A DNA stretch of 17,410 nucleotides from CAYWFF01 sp964458085 (GCA_964458085.1 CAYWFF010000019.1:1-17410); one strand, 5' to 3'. Counted from the first letter of the stretch, positions 8,216 to 15,107 are shown. The notes: generated from the sequence alone by a model not told the origin. Program-made: numbers and translations.

Positions 8216-8221
8216 TTTATA
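8216..8221 (-). promoter_or_regulatory. -10 box before the SulP gene
   Basis: On the minus strand TATAAA ends 4 nt before ATG 8211. There is no Shine-Dalgarno, and the -35 is weak. The spacing is at the short end of the pattern seen at other genes here. Confidence 0.4.
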
Positions 8222-8263
8222 CTCTACAGGATAAAAGGTGCAGGCAACAATAGCGGCACCAAA

Positions 8264-8629
8264 TCAGTATTGCTCAACCTTGTCTATGAGGTCATCCACA
8301 TCAAACGGTTTTGCCAAATAGTCATCAGCACCGCACGACTTAGTGCTTTCTGCTACCTCAGGAGATGCTGATACTAAAATAACAGGAGTAGTCTGCATTT
8401 CGGGATCCTTTTTGATTTCCCGGCAGACATCCCGCCCGTCAATTCCGGACATAAATATATCAAGAAGCACAATATCAGGATGTTTCTTTTTTACTTTACG
8501 GGCAATATCACCGTTTGAAGTTGTAAATACATCATACCCATACAGCTCCAACAGCAGTGAGGTCGGCTCCAGTATAGAGTAATCGTCATCAGCAATCAGA
8601 ATTTTTTTACGTTTTTTTACCTTATCCAT
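8264..8629 (-). CDS. Stand-alone receiver (CheY-like) response regulator
   Basis: A 121-residue protein that is a single receiver domain with no output domain. The acidic pocket is D14-D16 (IADDD), the phosphoacceptor is D57 (VLLDIFMSG), the switch Ser is S87 (LVSAS) and the conserved Lys is K107 (LAKPFD). It should take phosphate from a histidine kinase and act by protein contact, since no DNA-binding domain is present. It lies upstream of the SulP gene on the same strand, and the two could share a transcript. Which kinase feeds it is not known; two kinases are in this window. A TATAGT box 6 nt before the ATG and the lack of a Shine-Dalgarno fit a leaderless mRNA. Confidence 0.92.
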   Translation of the reverse strand: MDKVKKRKKILIADDDYSILEPTSLLLELYGYDVFTTSNGDIARKVKKKHPDIVLLDIFMSGIDGRDVCREIKKDPEMQTTPVILVSASPEVAESTKSCGADDYLAKPFDVDDLIDKVEQY

Positions 8630-8635
8630 CTACCA

Positions 8636-8641
8636 ACTATA
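8636..8641 (-). promoter_or_regulatory. -10 box before the receiver gene
   Basis: On the minus strand TATAGT ends 6 nt before ATG 8629. An overlapping TATAAC just upstream is an alternative that would leave a short leader. No Shine-Dalgarno is present. Confidence 0.5.
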
Positions 8642-8710
8642 GTTATAATTAGTAATAGGTTGGTTAAAAAGAGATTAGGGGTTCATAAATAACCTCAAAA
8701 AATAGGATTA

Positions 8711-8824
8711 TTATTTAGCTCCTTTTTTCTTTGAATTGGTAAATATTGCAAATACTCCGGCCAGAACTCCCAAAACTGCTGCCAGACTGATTAATTTCTT
8801 TGCGTTTACATTCTTTTTCGCCAT
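8711..8824 (-). CDS. 37-residue single-span membrane peptide
   Basis: A small open reading frame from ATG 8824 to TAA 8711. The product starts MAKKNVNAKK, has one hydrophobic stretch (about 11-29: LISLAAVLGVLAGVFAIF) and ends in a basic tail (NSKKKGAK). A Shine-Dalgarno-like AAAGGCGGGTGA lies at 8831-8842, and a TATACT -10 candidate lies further up at 8860-8865. The basic ends and the clean hydrophobic core argue for a real protein. It resembles small YtxH-like or other one-helix peptides in general form only. It fills what would otherwise be a 264-nt gap between the receiver and dihydrouridine synthase genes. No function can be given. Confidence 0.72.
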   Translation of the reverse strand: MAKKNVNAKKLISLAAVLGVLAGVFAIFTNSKKKGAK

Positions 8825-8830
8825 TGTGGT

Positions 8831-8865
8831 TCACCCGCCTTTCTACTTAACTACTTTTAAGTATA
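8831..8865 (-). promoter_or_regulatory. -10 box and Shine-Dalgarno for the 37-aa peptide
   Basis: TATACT at 8860-8865 and AAAGGCGGGTGA at 8831-8842 (minus strand) place a leader of roughly 25-30 nt before ATG 8824. The -35 (TGTTAC, 17-bp spacing) is weak. Confidence 0.45.
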
Positions 8866-8893
8866 GCGAAGGAAAGAAAGAAGTAACAGCTAT

Positions 8894-9865
8894 TTAAAGT
8901 AAATGAGCCTGTTTATTGGTTAGAAAGGAAATAATTATAAGTTTCATTTCCCGGTAAGACTTCGAAAGCATTAGAGACTGGCGGAATTGACTGGCTCCCG
9001 GAACGCTTTTGATATACATTTTGAAAAACTTTTTCATGACTTCTATGTTTTTTGTATCACCCCAAGTTGTGTTAAACAAATCTAAATGCTTAAGCAGCAG
9101 TTGAAGGGATTCTTCATTTGTATGTTTCCCATGAGGAGAAGTAAAAAGCCAAAGGTCTCTAAATATCCCTCTTGCAACCATCACTCCGTCAACTTTATAT
9201 TTTTGAGCAAGTTCCTGTCCCTTTGTGAAACTATCCACATCACCGTTTCCGATTATTTTGGTATTAGGGTTTATACGGTCGCGGAAGTTAACTGCTTTGC
9301 CAATTTCTTCCCAGTTGGCAGGTTTTTTAGACATTTCACTGGCAATCCTGCCATGAACCGTCAATGCAGCGATATCTTGTGTCAAAAGAAAGGGAATCCA
9401 GGTATCAGTTTCTGATTTTTCAAAACCTAGCCGGGTTTTAACACTGACCGGCAAATTCCCCGCACCTTCTTTTGTGGCGGCAATTATTTCTTCTGCCAAC
9501 TTTGGATTTTTAATTAGCCCGGCACCTGCTTTCTTTTTGACAACTGCCCGGACGGGGCATCCCATATTTATATCAATTCCGTCAAAACGCTTTTGTCTTA
9601 TTAATTTCGCTGCGTTATAAAAATTATTCACGTCAGTTCCCCAGATTTGGGCAACAATCGGCCGTTGTTTTTCGCTAAAACGCAAATTATTCTCTGCATC
9701 TTTTCTGCCTTTCGAAGCAAGCGCATCAATATTGGTAAATTCCGTAAAAAAGACATCGGGTCGGCCTACTTCTGCAATGATTTCTCTAAAAACATAGTCA
9801 GTCACGTCTTCCATTGGAGCAAGTACGCTGAAAGGTTTGGGAAGTGTTTTCCAAAAGTTAGTCAT
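8894..9865 (-). CDS. dus: tRNA-dihydrouridine synthase
   Basis: A 323-residue flavoenzyme that reduces uridine to dihydrouridine in the D-loop of tRNA, in the cytoplasm. The FMN-binding start is VLAPMEDVTDYVFR. The active-site Cys is C103 in NMGCPVRAVVKKKAGAGL. VKTRLG and GNGDV are the expected later phosphate- and flavin-site motifs, and the C-terminal part is the usual helical tRNA-binding domain. The length is normal for the family; the exact Dus subgroup was not settled. The ATG at 9865 is chosen over a TTG at 9901. A near-consensus promoter (TTGTTA, 17 nt, TATAAT) ends 7 nt before the ATG and occupies the stretch that the longer reading would translate. It stands alone between a terminator upstream and the small-peptide gene downstream. 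Confidence 0.93.
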   Translation of the reverse strand: MTNFWKTLPKPFSVLAPMEDVTDYVFREIIAEVGRPDVFFTEFTNIDALASKGRKDAENNLRFSEKQRPIVAQIWGTDVNNFYNAAKLIRQKRFDGIDINMGCPVRAVVKKKAGAGLIKNPKLAEEIIAATKEGAGNLPVSVKTRLGFEKSETDTWIPFLLTQDIAALTVHGRIASEMSKKPANWEEIGKAVNFRDRINPNTKIIGNGDVDSFTKGQELAQKYKVDGVMVARGIFRDLWLFTSPHGKHTNEESLQLLLKHLDLFNTTWGDTKNIEVMKKFFKMYIKSVPGASQFRQSLMLSKSYREMKLIIISFLTNKQAHLL

Positions 9866-9872
9866 GGTCGCA

Positions 9873-9901
9873 ATTATAGTCAGTTTAGTAAGCTTTAACA
9901 A
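9873..9901 (-). promoter_or_regulatory. Sigma-70-type promoter of the dihydrouridine synthase gene
   Basis: On the minus strand TTGTTA (9896-9901), a 17-bp spacer and a perfect TATAAT (9873-9878) lie 7 nt before ATG 9865. Transcription should start at or next to the A of the ATG. This is one of the clearest leaderless promoters in the window. Confidence 0.8.
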
Positions 9902-9913
9902 ATGAAGTTATAC

Positions 9914-9946
9914 AAAAAAAGAAGCCCCCTTTGGGGAGGCCTCTTT
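9914..9946 (-). terminator. Intrinsic terminator after the secreted Asp-rich protein gene
   Basis: Reading the minus strand, a GC-rich stem (AAGAGGCC-TCCCC with GGGGG-CTTCTT, a small bulge, AAA loop) is followed by seven T at 9920-9914. It lies 24 nt past the stop of the 9970-10761 gene and just before the next promoter. Confidence 0.85.
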
Positions 9947-9969
9947 AAAATTTTTTAGGAAAACGCGAG

Positions 9970-10761
9970 TTAGTCCAAATGATTGACGTAACTGACACAT
10001 TGTCCCTGATTTTTGAATGACGGGGAATTGAAACTCATCCAACCACCCTTTTTACATTCATCTTTACTTACCGGACTTAGAACGGGTTCAAAGTCATAGG
10101 TTGTAATTTCGTCATCTAAATCAACTACTACATTATCTAGATAACCAGCTAAACCAGTATCATTATCTGAGGTATCTCCGACGTTTATAGCAAAAGCCCG
10201 TACATAACTTCCTACAGGCATCTCAGCTAAAGTTGCTGGACATGCTACTATAGTGCTTGAACCATGTTTTGTAACTGCTGTAGGAGCATCAGTAACATTT
10301 ACAACAAAAGTTGTAAATTCGCTTGTTGAGCCTTCAGAGGGTACATAATCAAAACGACAGTCATAATAGTTATCCGAATCATCTATGTTTGCATAGACAT
10401 TAAGATAAAATTGTTCTGCGTCATCCGCATCCCCACTTTCCGCTATGAGAAAATCATAACTAAGTGCATTGACTAAAGAAACAGGAGTTGCTAGAAAGTT
10501 TTCAGCAATAAATTTATCAGACGGGTTTGCTCCGATCGGAAGTACATATAAACTTCCAGCACCAATGCTTGCTTCATCTGAATTAAACTCAAACGGTGTA
10601 TCGGTATCTTCGTCTCGGTTAAACAACCATCCGGGTTGATTCTCCCCGGCAGAAGTGTCGCCGGTTACAACTACGGTAGAGTCGGCCGCAAGCACGGTTA
10701 CGGAAAAGAGAAAGAGAGCAGCAATTCCATTCAAAGCTGCAATTATATTTTTAATATTCAT
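9970..10761 (-). CDS. Secreted Asp-rich beta protein with C-terminal GGW/FKNQGQC motif
   Basis: A 263-residue exported protein with a signal peptide (hydrophobic core about 6-38, cleavage probably after VLAA). The mature part is acidic and rich in Asp, Ser, Thr and Val, with alternating strands (SLYVLPIG, YDFLIAES, FYLNVYANID, TFVVNVTD, VRAFAINVGD). This looks like a jelly-roll or carbohydrate-binding-like fold; that is inference. The last 32 residues are a separate module: DECKKGGWMSF, then FKNQGQCVSYV, with C236 and C255. I have seen similar C-terminal modules on other secreted proteins of CPR-type bacteria, but their role is not known to me. The ATG at 10761 is set by the Shine-Dalgarno AGGAGGTG; the reading from 10803 would place 14 odd residues before the signal peptide. 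It is a single-gene transcript with its own terminator. Confidence 0.82.
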   Translation of the reverse strand: MNIKNIIAALNGIAALFLFSVTVLAADSTVVVTGDTSAGENQPGWLFNRDEDTDTPFEFNSDEASIGAGSLYVLPIGANPSDKFIAENFLATPVSLVNALSYDFLIAESGDADDAEQFYLNVYANIDDSDNYYDCRFDYVPSEGSTSEFTTFVVNVTDAPTAVTKHGSSTIVACPATLAEMPVGSYVRAFAINVGDTSDNDTGLAGYLDNVVVDLDDEITTYDFEPVLSPVSKDECKKGGWMSFNSPSFKNQGQCVSYVNHLD

Positions 10762-10765
10762 TTTT

Positions 10766-10895
10766 ACACCTCCTTTCCATCCATAAATAAAAGTAAGTTG
10801 CATAAGAAGGGAGGATTTTTTCTTGGGTTATTTTGGGGGGAAAGATAACTCATTAGACAGACGGTCAGTTAACCAATTAGTATTGTTGTTGTCAA
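10766..10895 (-). promoter_or_regulatory. Leader with perfect Shine-Dalgarno and TTGACA element
   Basis: GGAAAGGAGGTGT (10766-10778, minus strand) lies 4 nt before ATG 10761. A consensus TTGACA at 10890-10895 has TTAACT at 17-bp spacing (10867-10872) as a weak -10. If used, this gives a leader of about 100 nt, the longest in the window. No riboswitch fold was recognised. Confidence 0.5.
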
Positions 10896-10934
10896 TAAAA
10901 TAATTGAAGACACTATGAGAGAGAGTTTGGAGAA

Positions 10935-11405
10935 TTAATTTTCTGCTATTACAACTTTTCCGTCAAGGTCGGTCCGGTAAAGATAAGTAGTTTCGTTTAC
11001 ATTTAATGTGATCAGGTATCCCGGTGTGATAACTTGTGCGCACAGAGTGTCCCCGTCAGAAATGCCCAAACAGGCATCCGGCCATTCTTTTTCTTCAACT
11101 TGTGATATTTCAATATCGTTTACATCAATTCCCAGCTTTTCTGCCAGATCATTCTTAGCATTCGTTTGAGCTGAAGCTAACGGTAAGTCCTGAGAATCGT
11201 TTGCAGGTTTTGAAGTGTCGTTAATTTCTTCGACATAAAGCACTCCGTCCGCTCTGCACTGCCTCGGATACGACTCCATCACAGGATTTCCGGCTGCCAC
11301 ACATTCTTCAAAGTTTGTAACATTCATTTTTTTCGATTGAAGATAAAAAACAACCAAAGTAACAGAAAGCATTACAAAGGTAAGCACTATTAGTATCTTT
11401 TTCAT
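10935..11405 (-). CDS. Membrane-anchored two-module Cys-motif protein
   Basis: A 156-residue protein: an N-terminal membrane anchor or signal (about 4-23), then two small modules. Module 1 (about 31-60) reads NFEECVAAGNPVMESYPRQC with C35 and C50, a short motif I recognise from many CPR and archaeal exported proteins. Module 2 (about 82-156) has AEKLGIDVNDIEISQVEEKE, then WPDACLG, LCAQVITPGY and YLYRTD, with C112 and C122. It resembles the WPD-CLG domain found in exported bacterial proteins, with a PepSY-like layout (inference). Both Cys pairs could form disulfides outside the membrane. The ATG at 11405 is preferred over 11414 and 11423. It begins the signal (MKK), and TTGACT, a 17-bp spacer and TAGAAA end 8 nt before it. 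Function is unknown. Confidence 0.8.
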   Translation of the reverse strand: MKKILIVLTFVMLSVTLVVFYLQSKKMNVTNFEECVAAGNPVMESYPRQCRADGVLYVEEINDTSKPANDSQDLPLASAQTNAKNDLAEKLGIDVNDIEISQVEEKEWPDACLGISDGDTLCAQVITPGYLITLNVNETTYLYRTDLDGKVVIAEN

Positions 11406-11413
11406 TCTTCCCA

Positions 11414-11442
11414 TTTCTACCATGAGGAGTAGTGTAAGTCAA
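11414..11442 (-). promoter_or_regulatory. Promoter inside the longer reading of the two-module protein
   Basis: On the minus strand TTGACT (11437-11442), a 17-bp spacer and TAGAAA (11414-11419) end 8 nt before ATG 11405. The two upstream ATGs would lie inside or before the -10 and would not be on the mRNA. Confidence 0.55.
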
Positions 11443-11467
11443 AGGGGGTATATTATGTATTAAGAAG

Positions 11468-11845
11468 TTATTCTGCCATTGTAATAAAATAGCCGTTTAC
11501 ATCTTTGAAGCAGAGTTCTTTTTTCCCGTATTCAGTTTGATGAAAGTCTTGTACTATTTCAACTTTGTCTTTTATCTTTTTATAATAGTCTTCAAGTCCC
11601 TTTACATTAAAATATAAAAGAAAACTTCCGCCCATTTTCTCACTCTTTAACTGAGGGATCTCATTCTCAAATTCTTTCCGTGTATAAAGCATTATCCGTG
11701 CGTTATCCATTTTGAGTTGGACAAATACAGGTTCGTTTTCGGGAAAGACTATTTCTTTTTCAAACCCAAGAACCTGTGTGTAGAAGTCCACACTTTTTCC
11801 CATATCTTCTACCAAAAGCTCGGGGATAATTTCGTGTACTTCCAT
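11468..11845 (-). CDS. VOC-fold (glyoxalase/bleomycin-resistance-like) protein
   Basis: A 125-residue cytosolic protein with the paired beta-alpha-beta-beta-beta layout of the vicinal oxygen chelate superfamily. The first half is IIPELLVEDMGKSVDFYTQVLGFE, then VQLKMDNARIMLYTR. The second half is GSFLLYFNVKGLEDYYKKIK, ending KELCFKDVNGYFITMAE. The ligand position of metal-dependent members at the first strand (often His) is not clearly met, so it may be a binding protein, as in bleomycin-resistance proteins, rather than a glyoxalase. Annotation as a resistance gene would go beyond the sequence. The ATG has TATAAT 6 nt upstream. It stands apart from the neighbours by 62 and 130 nt. Confidence 0.87.
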   Translation of the reverse strand: MEVHEIIPELLVEDMGKSVDFYTQVLGFEKEIVFPENEPVFVQLKMDNARIMLYTRKEFENEIPQLKSEKMGGSFLLYFNVKGLEDYYKKIKDKVEIVQDFHQTEYGKKELCFKDVNGYFITMAE

Positions 11846-11851
11846 AGCTTA

Positions 11852-11857
11852 ATTATA
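11852..11857 (-). promoter_or_regulatory. Consensus -10 box before the VOC gene
   Basis: On the minus strand a perfect TATAAT ends 6 nt before ATG 11845. AAGGAG overlaps the hexamer's upstream side, too far from the ATG (about 12 nt) for a good Shine-Dalgarno and upstream of the expected mRNA start. Confidence 0.6.
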
Positions 11858-11975
11858 CTCCTTGATATTAAGTTGTAGTATTTCAATTGACTAAAAAATT
11901 CTCAGTTTCGTTTTTACAAAGTAAAGATACTAGAATTTAAGAAAAAAAGTATTACTAATATTAGGTAAATAAAGT

Positions 11976-14177
11976 TCAGTTTTCTAAAATAAGAAGTTTT
12001 TCTGGTGCTTTCCTTTGAATTGGTTTACTATCCGGTTTTTCCCAACCTTTATTCCAGGTTAAATATCTGTCACAAGTTGGCACCTTAATTTTATGCTGTT
12101 CATTTATAAATACCAATGATAAACCTCCAGTGTCACGTCCTATTTCATCCATTGCTGTTTCAAAATTATTGGCAGCGTAACTGGTAAATTCCTTTCTAGC
12201 ACCTGATTTTCTAAATCCTCCCACATGTACTACAAAACCGCCAGAACTTGTTTCTTCTTTAAGATCTTCAGCAGTCTCACCTTCTGAGATTCTCTTTAAC
12301 CTCTCTTCTTCACTTAGCGGTCTACAGCAGCTCCTTTCTGTTAATGATAGAACTACACTTTCAACGATCCACTTTAAATCATCTGATAAATTTTCTGCGT
12401 TACCTTGAAAATGTATCGTTAATCTATCTTGAGGGAAGCTTATTACCCCATTTATATATTGATCTTCAACAGTTGAATCATCAGTTTTTGCTATTTTAAG
12501 CCCAAAATGAATACCTCCCTTTTCGTATTTTCTAATTACAGCACTCTCAAATACTCCGGGTAATTGAAGATGGTTTTCAATTTGATAACTATCTCCTGCA
12601 ATAGTAGGTAGTTTGGTAAAGTTACGAGGTATTTTATACCTTTGTTTAATTAAATTGCTAAGTATTTCAAGTGCTTTTCTTCTGAGCTCATCAGGAACTG
12701 TTAAATCCAAGCTTGTTTCGAGTTGATTTTTTATAGTAAATTCTTCCTTTGCAAGTATAAATATATAATTTTCTTTATCTCCCCTAGCAACAGATCTTTC
12801 TGCCCCAACTATGCCTTTTGACCTCATTTCATCCCAATACTCATGAAGATTGTTATTTTCAATTAACGACTGAATATATAACACTCGCTCTTTCGCTGAC
12901 ATTTCTTGAAGTTGAGAATTATACTTGGGATTAATTATCAGATACCCATGTAAGTTGTCTTGAGCAAAGGGAATAATATTCCACTTTTCTCCATGGTCTT
13001 GCGCTGCAAATTGTTCAGCCGTTTCAAACATCTGCTTTTTAACTATCGCTTTTTTTACTATTGATCTAAGTGCTTTGCGCTCCTCAGAGTCATAGAGAAT
13101 TATATTAAAAGGAAATTGGTTGAGCACTTCAGGATCAGAAGGAAGTTCTCGTGTAGAAAATATTTTACCCGAATCATCAAAAGTACCAGCATACTGATTC
13201 CAAAGTACTTCTCTGTCATAATTTTTTGCTAATAATTGTGCTACTTCTAATTGATCAGGTGCTAGCCGTTTAAGTTTCAATTTATTTATATTTATATGTC
13301 TATATTTACCCACGTCATCTTTTATTCGTCCTTCAATTATTACTTTATACTGTTTCCGACCTTCACCCGAAGAAGGATCAAGTCCCAAGAAAAAGACAGT
13401 ACGAGCTGCACTTATTTGCAACATTCGGACAGCATTATCCTGTGCTAGTCTTTTGCGATCTTCTTTCTGTCCAGTTATTTCAGAAATTAGTACTATGCTT
13501 TTATCTAATTCTGAATATTTTCTAAGTATTTCTTCATCACTGGGCGCAAAGGTGGCTTTTGCTGTCATAACAGATCGCCATGATAAAGAATCCTGTGGCA
13601 TCACTTCTTTATAATCTCCTAGAAGTATGTTGAAAAACTTATGAATAGTTTGCGGATCTTTAGAAAAAGCAGCTGCTTGAAATATAGAATAAAAATTGTT
13701 AAAAGCAGCTCTCCAATCTCCACCACTCTCAAATCTTTTCGAGATAAGCCCATTAGTTAAAGATTCCGTTAAGTCTATAAGTAACTTTTGGTCAGTCTGT
13801 TTAACCAATTCATTGCGCTCTTCTAAATTCGGTAAATTTGAAAGTAATGAAGATGATTGGTCTACTGTGAGCGGCGTTTGATCAGCATCAGTCCAAGTTT
13901 CAGGGTCACTTATTTTTTTATTGATCGTCTTTAGATATTTTCTTAATCTTTCTTGTGTATTGACATCTTCATCTACTGAAGCTAAAAAAAGCTTATCAGA
14001 AATATCTACCCTAAATTGCGTAAGACTTTCCGGGTATTCTATTAATAAACGTGAGACAACTTCAGCCGAAGCCCCTATTTGTACATCAAACGCAGGTATC
14101 GGGTAGACGACCTTTTTCTTAACAACTTTATCCCTAGTATCAAAACCAGTTTGATCATCCCGCTCTCGTTCTTCCAT
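11976..14177 (-). CDS. Large cytosolic protein of unknown function (733 aa)
   Basis: I do not recognise this protein. It is 733 residues, has no signal peptide and no membrane segment, and begins with a charged stretch (MEERERDDQTGFDTRDKVVKKK). The first 330 residues look mostly helical, with Leu-rich and charged segments. The middle (about 340-560) mixes helices and strands (FPFNIILYDSEERKALRSIV, HGYLIINPKY, ENYIFILAKEEF). The C-terminal third is more strand-like (HFGLKIAK, GVISFPQDRLTIHFQG, GGFVVHVGGF, LSLVFINEQ) and holds the Cys pair SCCRPLSEEE and a late TCDRYLTW. I see no Walker, protease, nuclease or methylase motif. It is a single-gene unit with an extended -10 promoter. Its codons look more AT-rich than those of its neighbours by eye, which could mean transfer, but this was not counted. 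Confidence 0.8.
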   Translation of the reverse strand: MEERERDDQTGFDTRDKVVKKKVVYPIPAFDVQIGASAEVVSRLLIEYPESLTQFRVDISDKLFLASVDEDVNTQERLRKYLKTINKKISDPETWTDADQTPLTVDQSSSLLSNLPNLEERNELVKQTDQKLLIDLTESLTNGLISKRFESGGDWRAAFNNFYSIFQAAAFSKDPQTIHKFFNILLGDYKEVMPQDSLSWRSVMTAKATFAPSDEEILRKYSELDKSIVLISEITGQKEDRKRLAQDNAVRMLQISAARTVFFLGLDPSSGEGRKQYKVIIEGRIKDDVGKYRHININKLKLKRLAPDQLEVAQLLAKNYDREVLWNQYAGTFDDSGKIFSTRELPSDPEVLNQFPFNIILYDSEERKALRSIVKKAIVKKQMFETAEQFAAQDHGEKWNIIPFAQDNLHGYLIINPKYNSQLQEMSAKERVLYIQSLIENNNLHEYWDEMRSKGIVGAERSVARGDKENYIFILAKEEFTIKNQLETSLDLTVPDELRRKALEILSNLIKQRYKIPRNFTKLPTIAGDSYQIENHLQLPGVFESAVIRKYEKGGIHFGLKIAKTDDSTVEDQYINGVISFPQDRLTIHFQGNAENLSDDLKWIVESVVLSLTERSCCRPLSEEERLKRISEGETAEDLKEETSSGGFVVHVGGFRKSGARKEFTSYAANNFETAMDEIGRDTGGLSLVFINEQHKIKVPTCDRYLTWNKGWEKPDSKPIQRKAPEKLLILEN

Positions 14178-14182
14178 AAAAT

Positions 14183-14191
14183 ATTATACCA
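14183..14191 (-). promoter_or_regulatory. Extended -10 promoter of the 733-aa protein gene
   Basis: On the minus strand TGG-TATAAT (14183-14191) forms an extended -10 and ends 5 nt before ATG 14177. The -35 is poor, which extended -10 promoters tolerate. No Shine-Dalgarno is present. Confidence 0.65.
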
Positions 14192-14413
14192 AACTGTTAT
14201 AGGGTTATTGTAGTTTAAGAAGCGGCTTCACTAAATGTTTGAATTTTGTGAAGATAGTCAAATCGGCTCGGGCAGTTAGAAAGTATATGCAATAAAAGTA
14301 CGTTTATCACCTGAGCTTTGGAGATAATAGTTTTTCGATCCACATTATCAACATAAACCTTTAAGTATTCGCGTCAGAACAACTCATATCAGTCAAATAA
14401 AATAAGTCGAGGT
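14192..14413 (-). other. Longest intergenic stretch, no gene seen
   Basis: About 220 nt upstream of the 733-aa gene and past the stop of the CLPHK-repeat gene. A short GAAGC/GCTTC inverted repeat lies at about 14219-14229, with no T run. Only reading frames of 15 or so codons were seen in it, without ribosome-site support. It may hold a weak terminator and upstream promoter elements. Confidence 0.5.
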
Positions 14414-15094
14414 TTACAGCTTTTTAACAGAAGCAGTGACAGAGAGGATGCCTTCAATCGGGTAAATTTGCCAATGGCTGCTACTCAACATTTCAACGGG
14501 CGTAAAGACTCCGGAAACTGAGATACTTTTTCCCGACACCAAGTCAGGTGTAGTCTGTGAAGACAATCCAAAATCCAGCGCATAATATTTCCCGTCAGCA
14601 GTTTCTATACCATTCGCGCACTCGTCAGTCTGCGGTCCTTCAGTGTCTTTATGCGGTAAACAAAGATAAATTCCTTCGAGCGTCATGCGTTCAGGAGTAC
14701 CTAGGCGAGTTATATTTGCAACTTCAATAGTTCCAATGCTTTGATATTTGGTGTCGTTCCGTGGGGTGAAATTGCCTTGCACTTCAACTAAAGTATTGGT
14801 AGGAATACCCATTAAATTAGAGAAGGCAGGATTATTGTCACTTAATCCGTAATAATTCCCATCAGAATCCTGCAAGCCGTATGCACATTCTAAAGTTTGC
14901 GGACCTTCGGTGTTTTTATGAGGTAAACACACCAAAGTTCCTTTTATGTTAATTTCTTCCTGAGGAGGAATTTCATTTTCAGGTGTATTTGAAGAATTTG
15001 ACTTACTCATTACGTATAAACCCAAACCGGAAAGAAGTAGCACTATAAAAATAAAAAGGAGTACGGTTTTATGTTTTGAAAAAATCATGAACAT
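14414..15094 (-). CDS. Membrane-anchored protein with tandem CLPHK domains
   Basis: A 226-residue protein with one N-terminal membrane anchor (about 8-29), a short linker, and two copies of one domain. Copy 1 (about 51-130) has GTLVCLPHKNTEGPQTLECA with C56, H59 and C70. Copy 2 (about 140-222) has GIYLCLPHKDTEGPQTDECA with C145, H148 and C159. Each continues with a DGxYYxL strand and a V(E/S)V(Q/S)GxFTP strand, which suggests a small beta-barrel (OB-like, inference). The Cys pairs may form disulfides, and Cys-His-Cys could bind a metal. Similar single-copy proteins seem common in CPR-type bacteria, but I know no function. The start at ATG 15094 is favoured by TATAAT 7 nt upstream; ATG 15088 is the alternative. 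Confidence 0.82.
   Translation of the reverse strand: MFMIFSKHKTVLLFIFIVLLLSGLGLYVMSKSNSSNTPENEIPPQEEINIKGTLVCLPHKNTEGPQTLECAYGLQDSDGNYYGLSDNNPAFSNLMGIPTNTLVEVQGNFTPRNDTKYQSIGTIEVANITRLGTPERMTLEGIYLCLPHKDTEGPQTDECANGIETADGKYYALDFGLSSQTTPDLVSGKSISVSGVFTPVEMLSSSHWQIYPIEGILSVTASVKKL
14429..14944 (-). repeat. Tandem duplication within the CLPHK protein gene
   Basis: Two coding copies (about 14681-14944 and 14429-14677, minus strand). They align best over the CLPHK..TEGPQT..ECA..G...DG.YY.L stretch, also at the DNA level around 14630-14665 and 14890-14930. The ends of the copies have diverged, so the duplication is not recent. Confidence 0.75.
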
Positions 15095-15101
15095 ACGATT
15101 T

Positions 15102-15107
15102 ATTATA
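15102..15107 (-). promoter_or_regulatory. Consensus -10 box before the CLPHK protein gene
   Basis: On the minus strand a perfect TATAAT ends 7 nt before ATG 15094. No Shine-Dalgarno lies in between, and the -35 is weak. Confidence 0.6.

Noticed and set aside
8678..8696. GGGGTT/AACCTC inverted repeat after the 37-aa peptide gene as a terminator
   Set aside because: Only about four good pairs in the stem, and the T run is several bases away; too weak to call.
11468..11845. Calling the VOC protein an antibiotic-resistance gene
   Set aside because: The fold is shared by many unrelated functions, and no resistance-specific residues can be read.
11936..11965. CTAATATTAG palindrome with a T run after the 733-aa gene as a terminator
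   Set aside because: The stem is all A-T apart from its ends and very short, and such patterns arise by chance in AT-rich gaps.
14300..14345. Short minus-strand frame (about 15 codons) in the 14178-14413 gap
   Set aside because: Too short, no ribosome site or -10 at the right distance, no hydrophobic or charged pattern.
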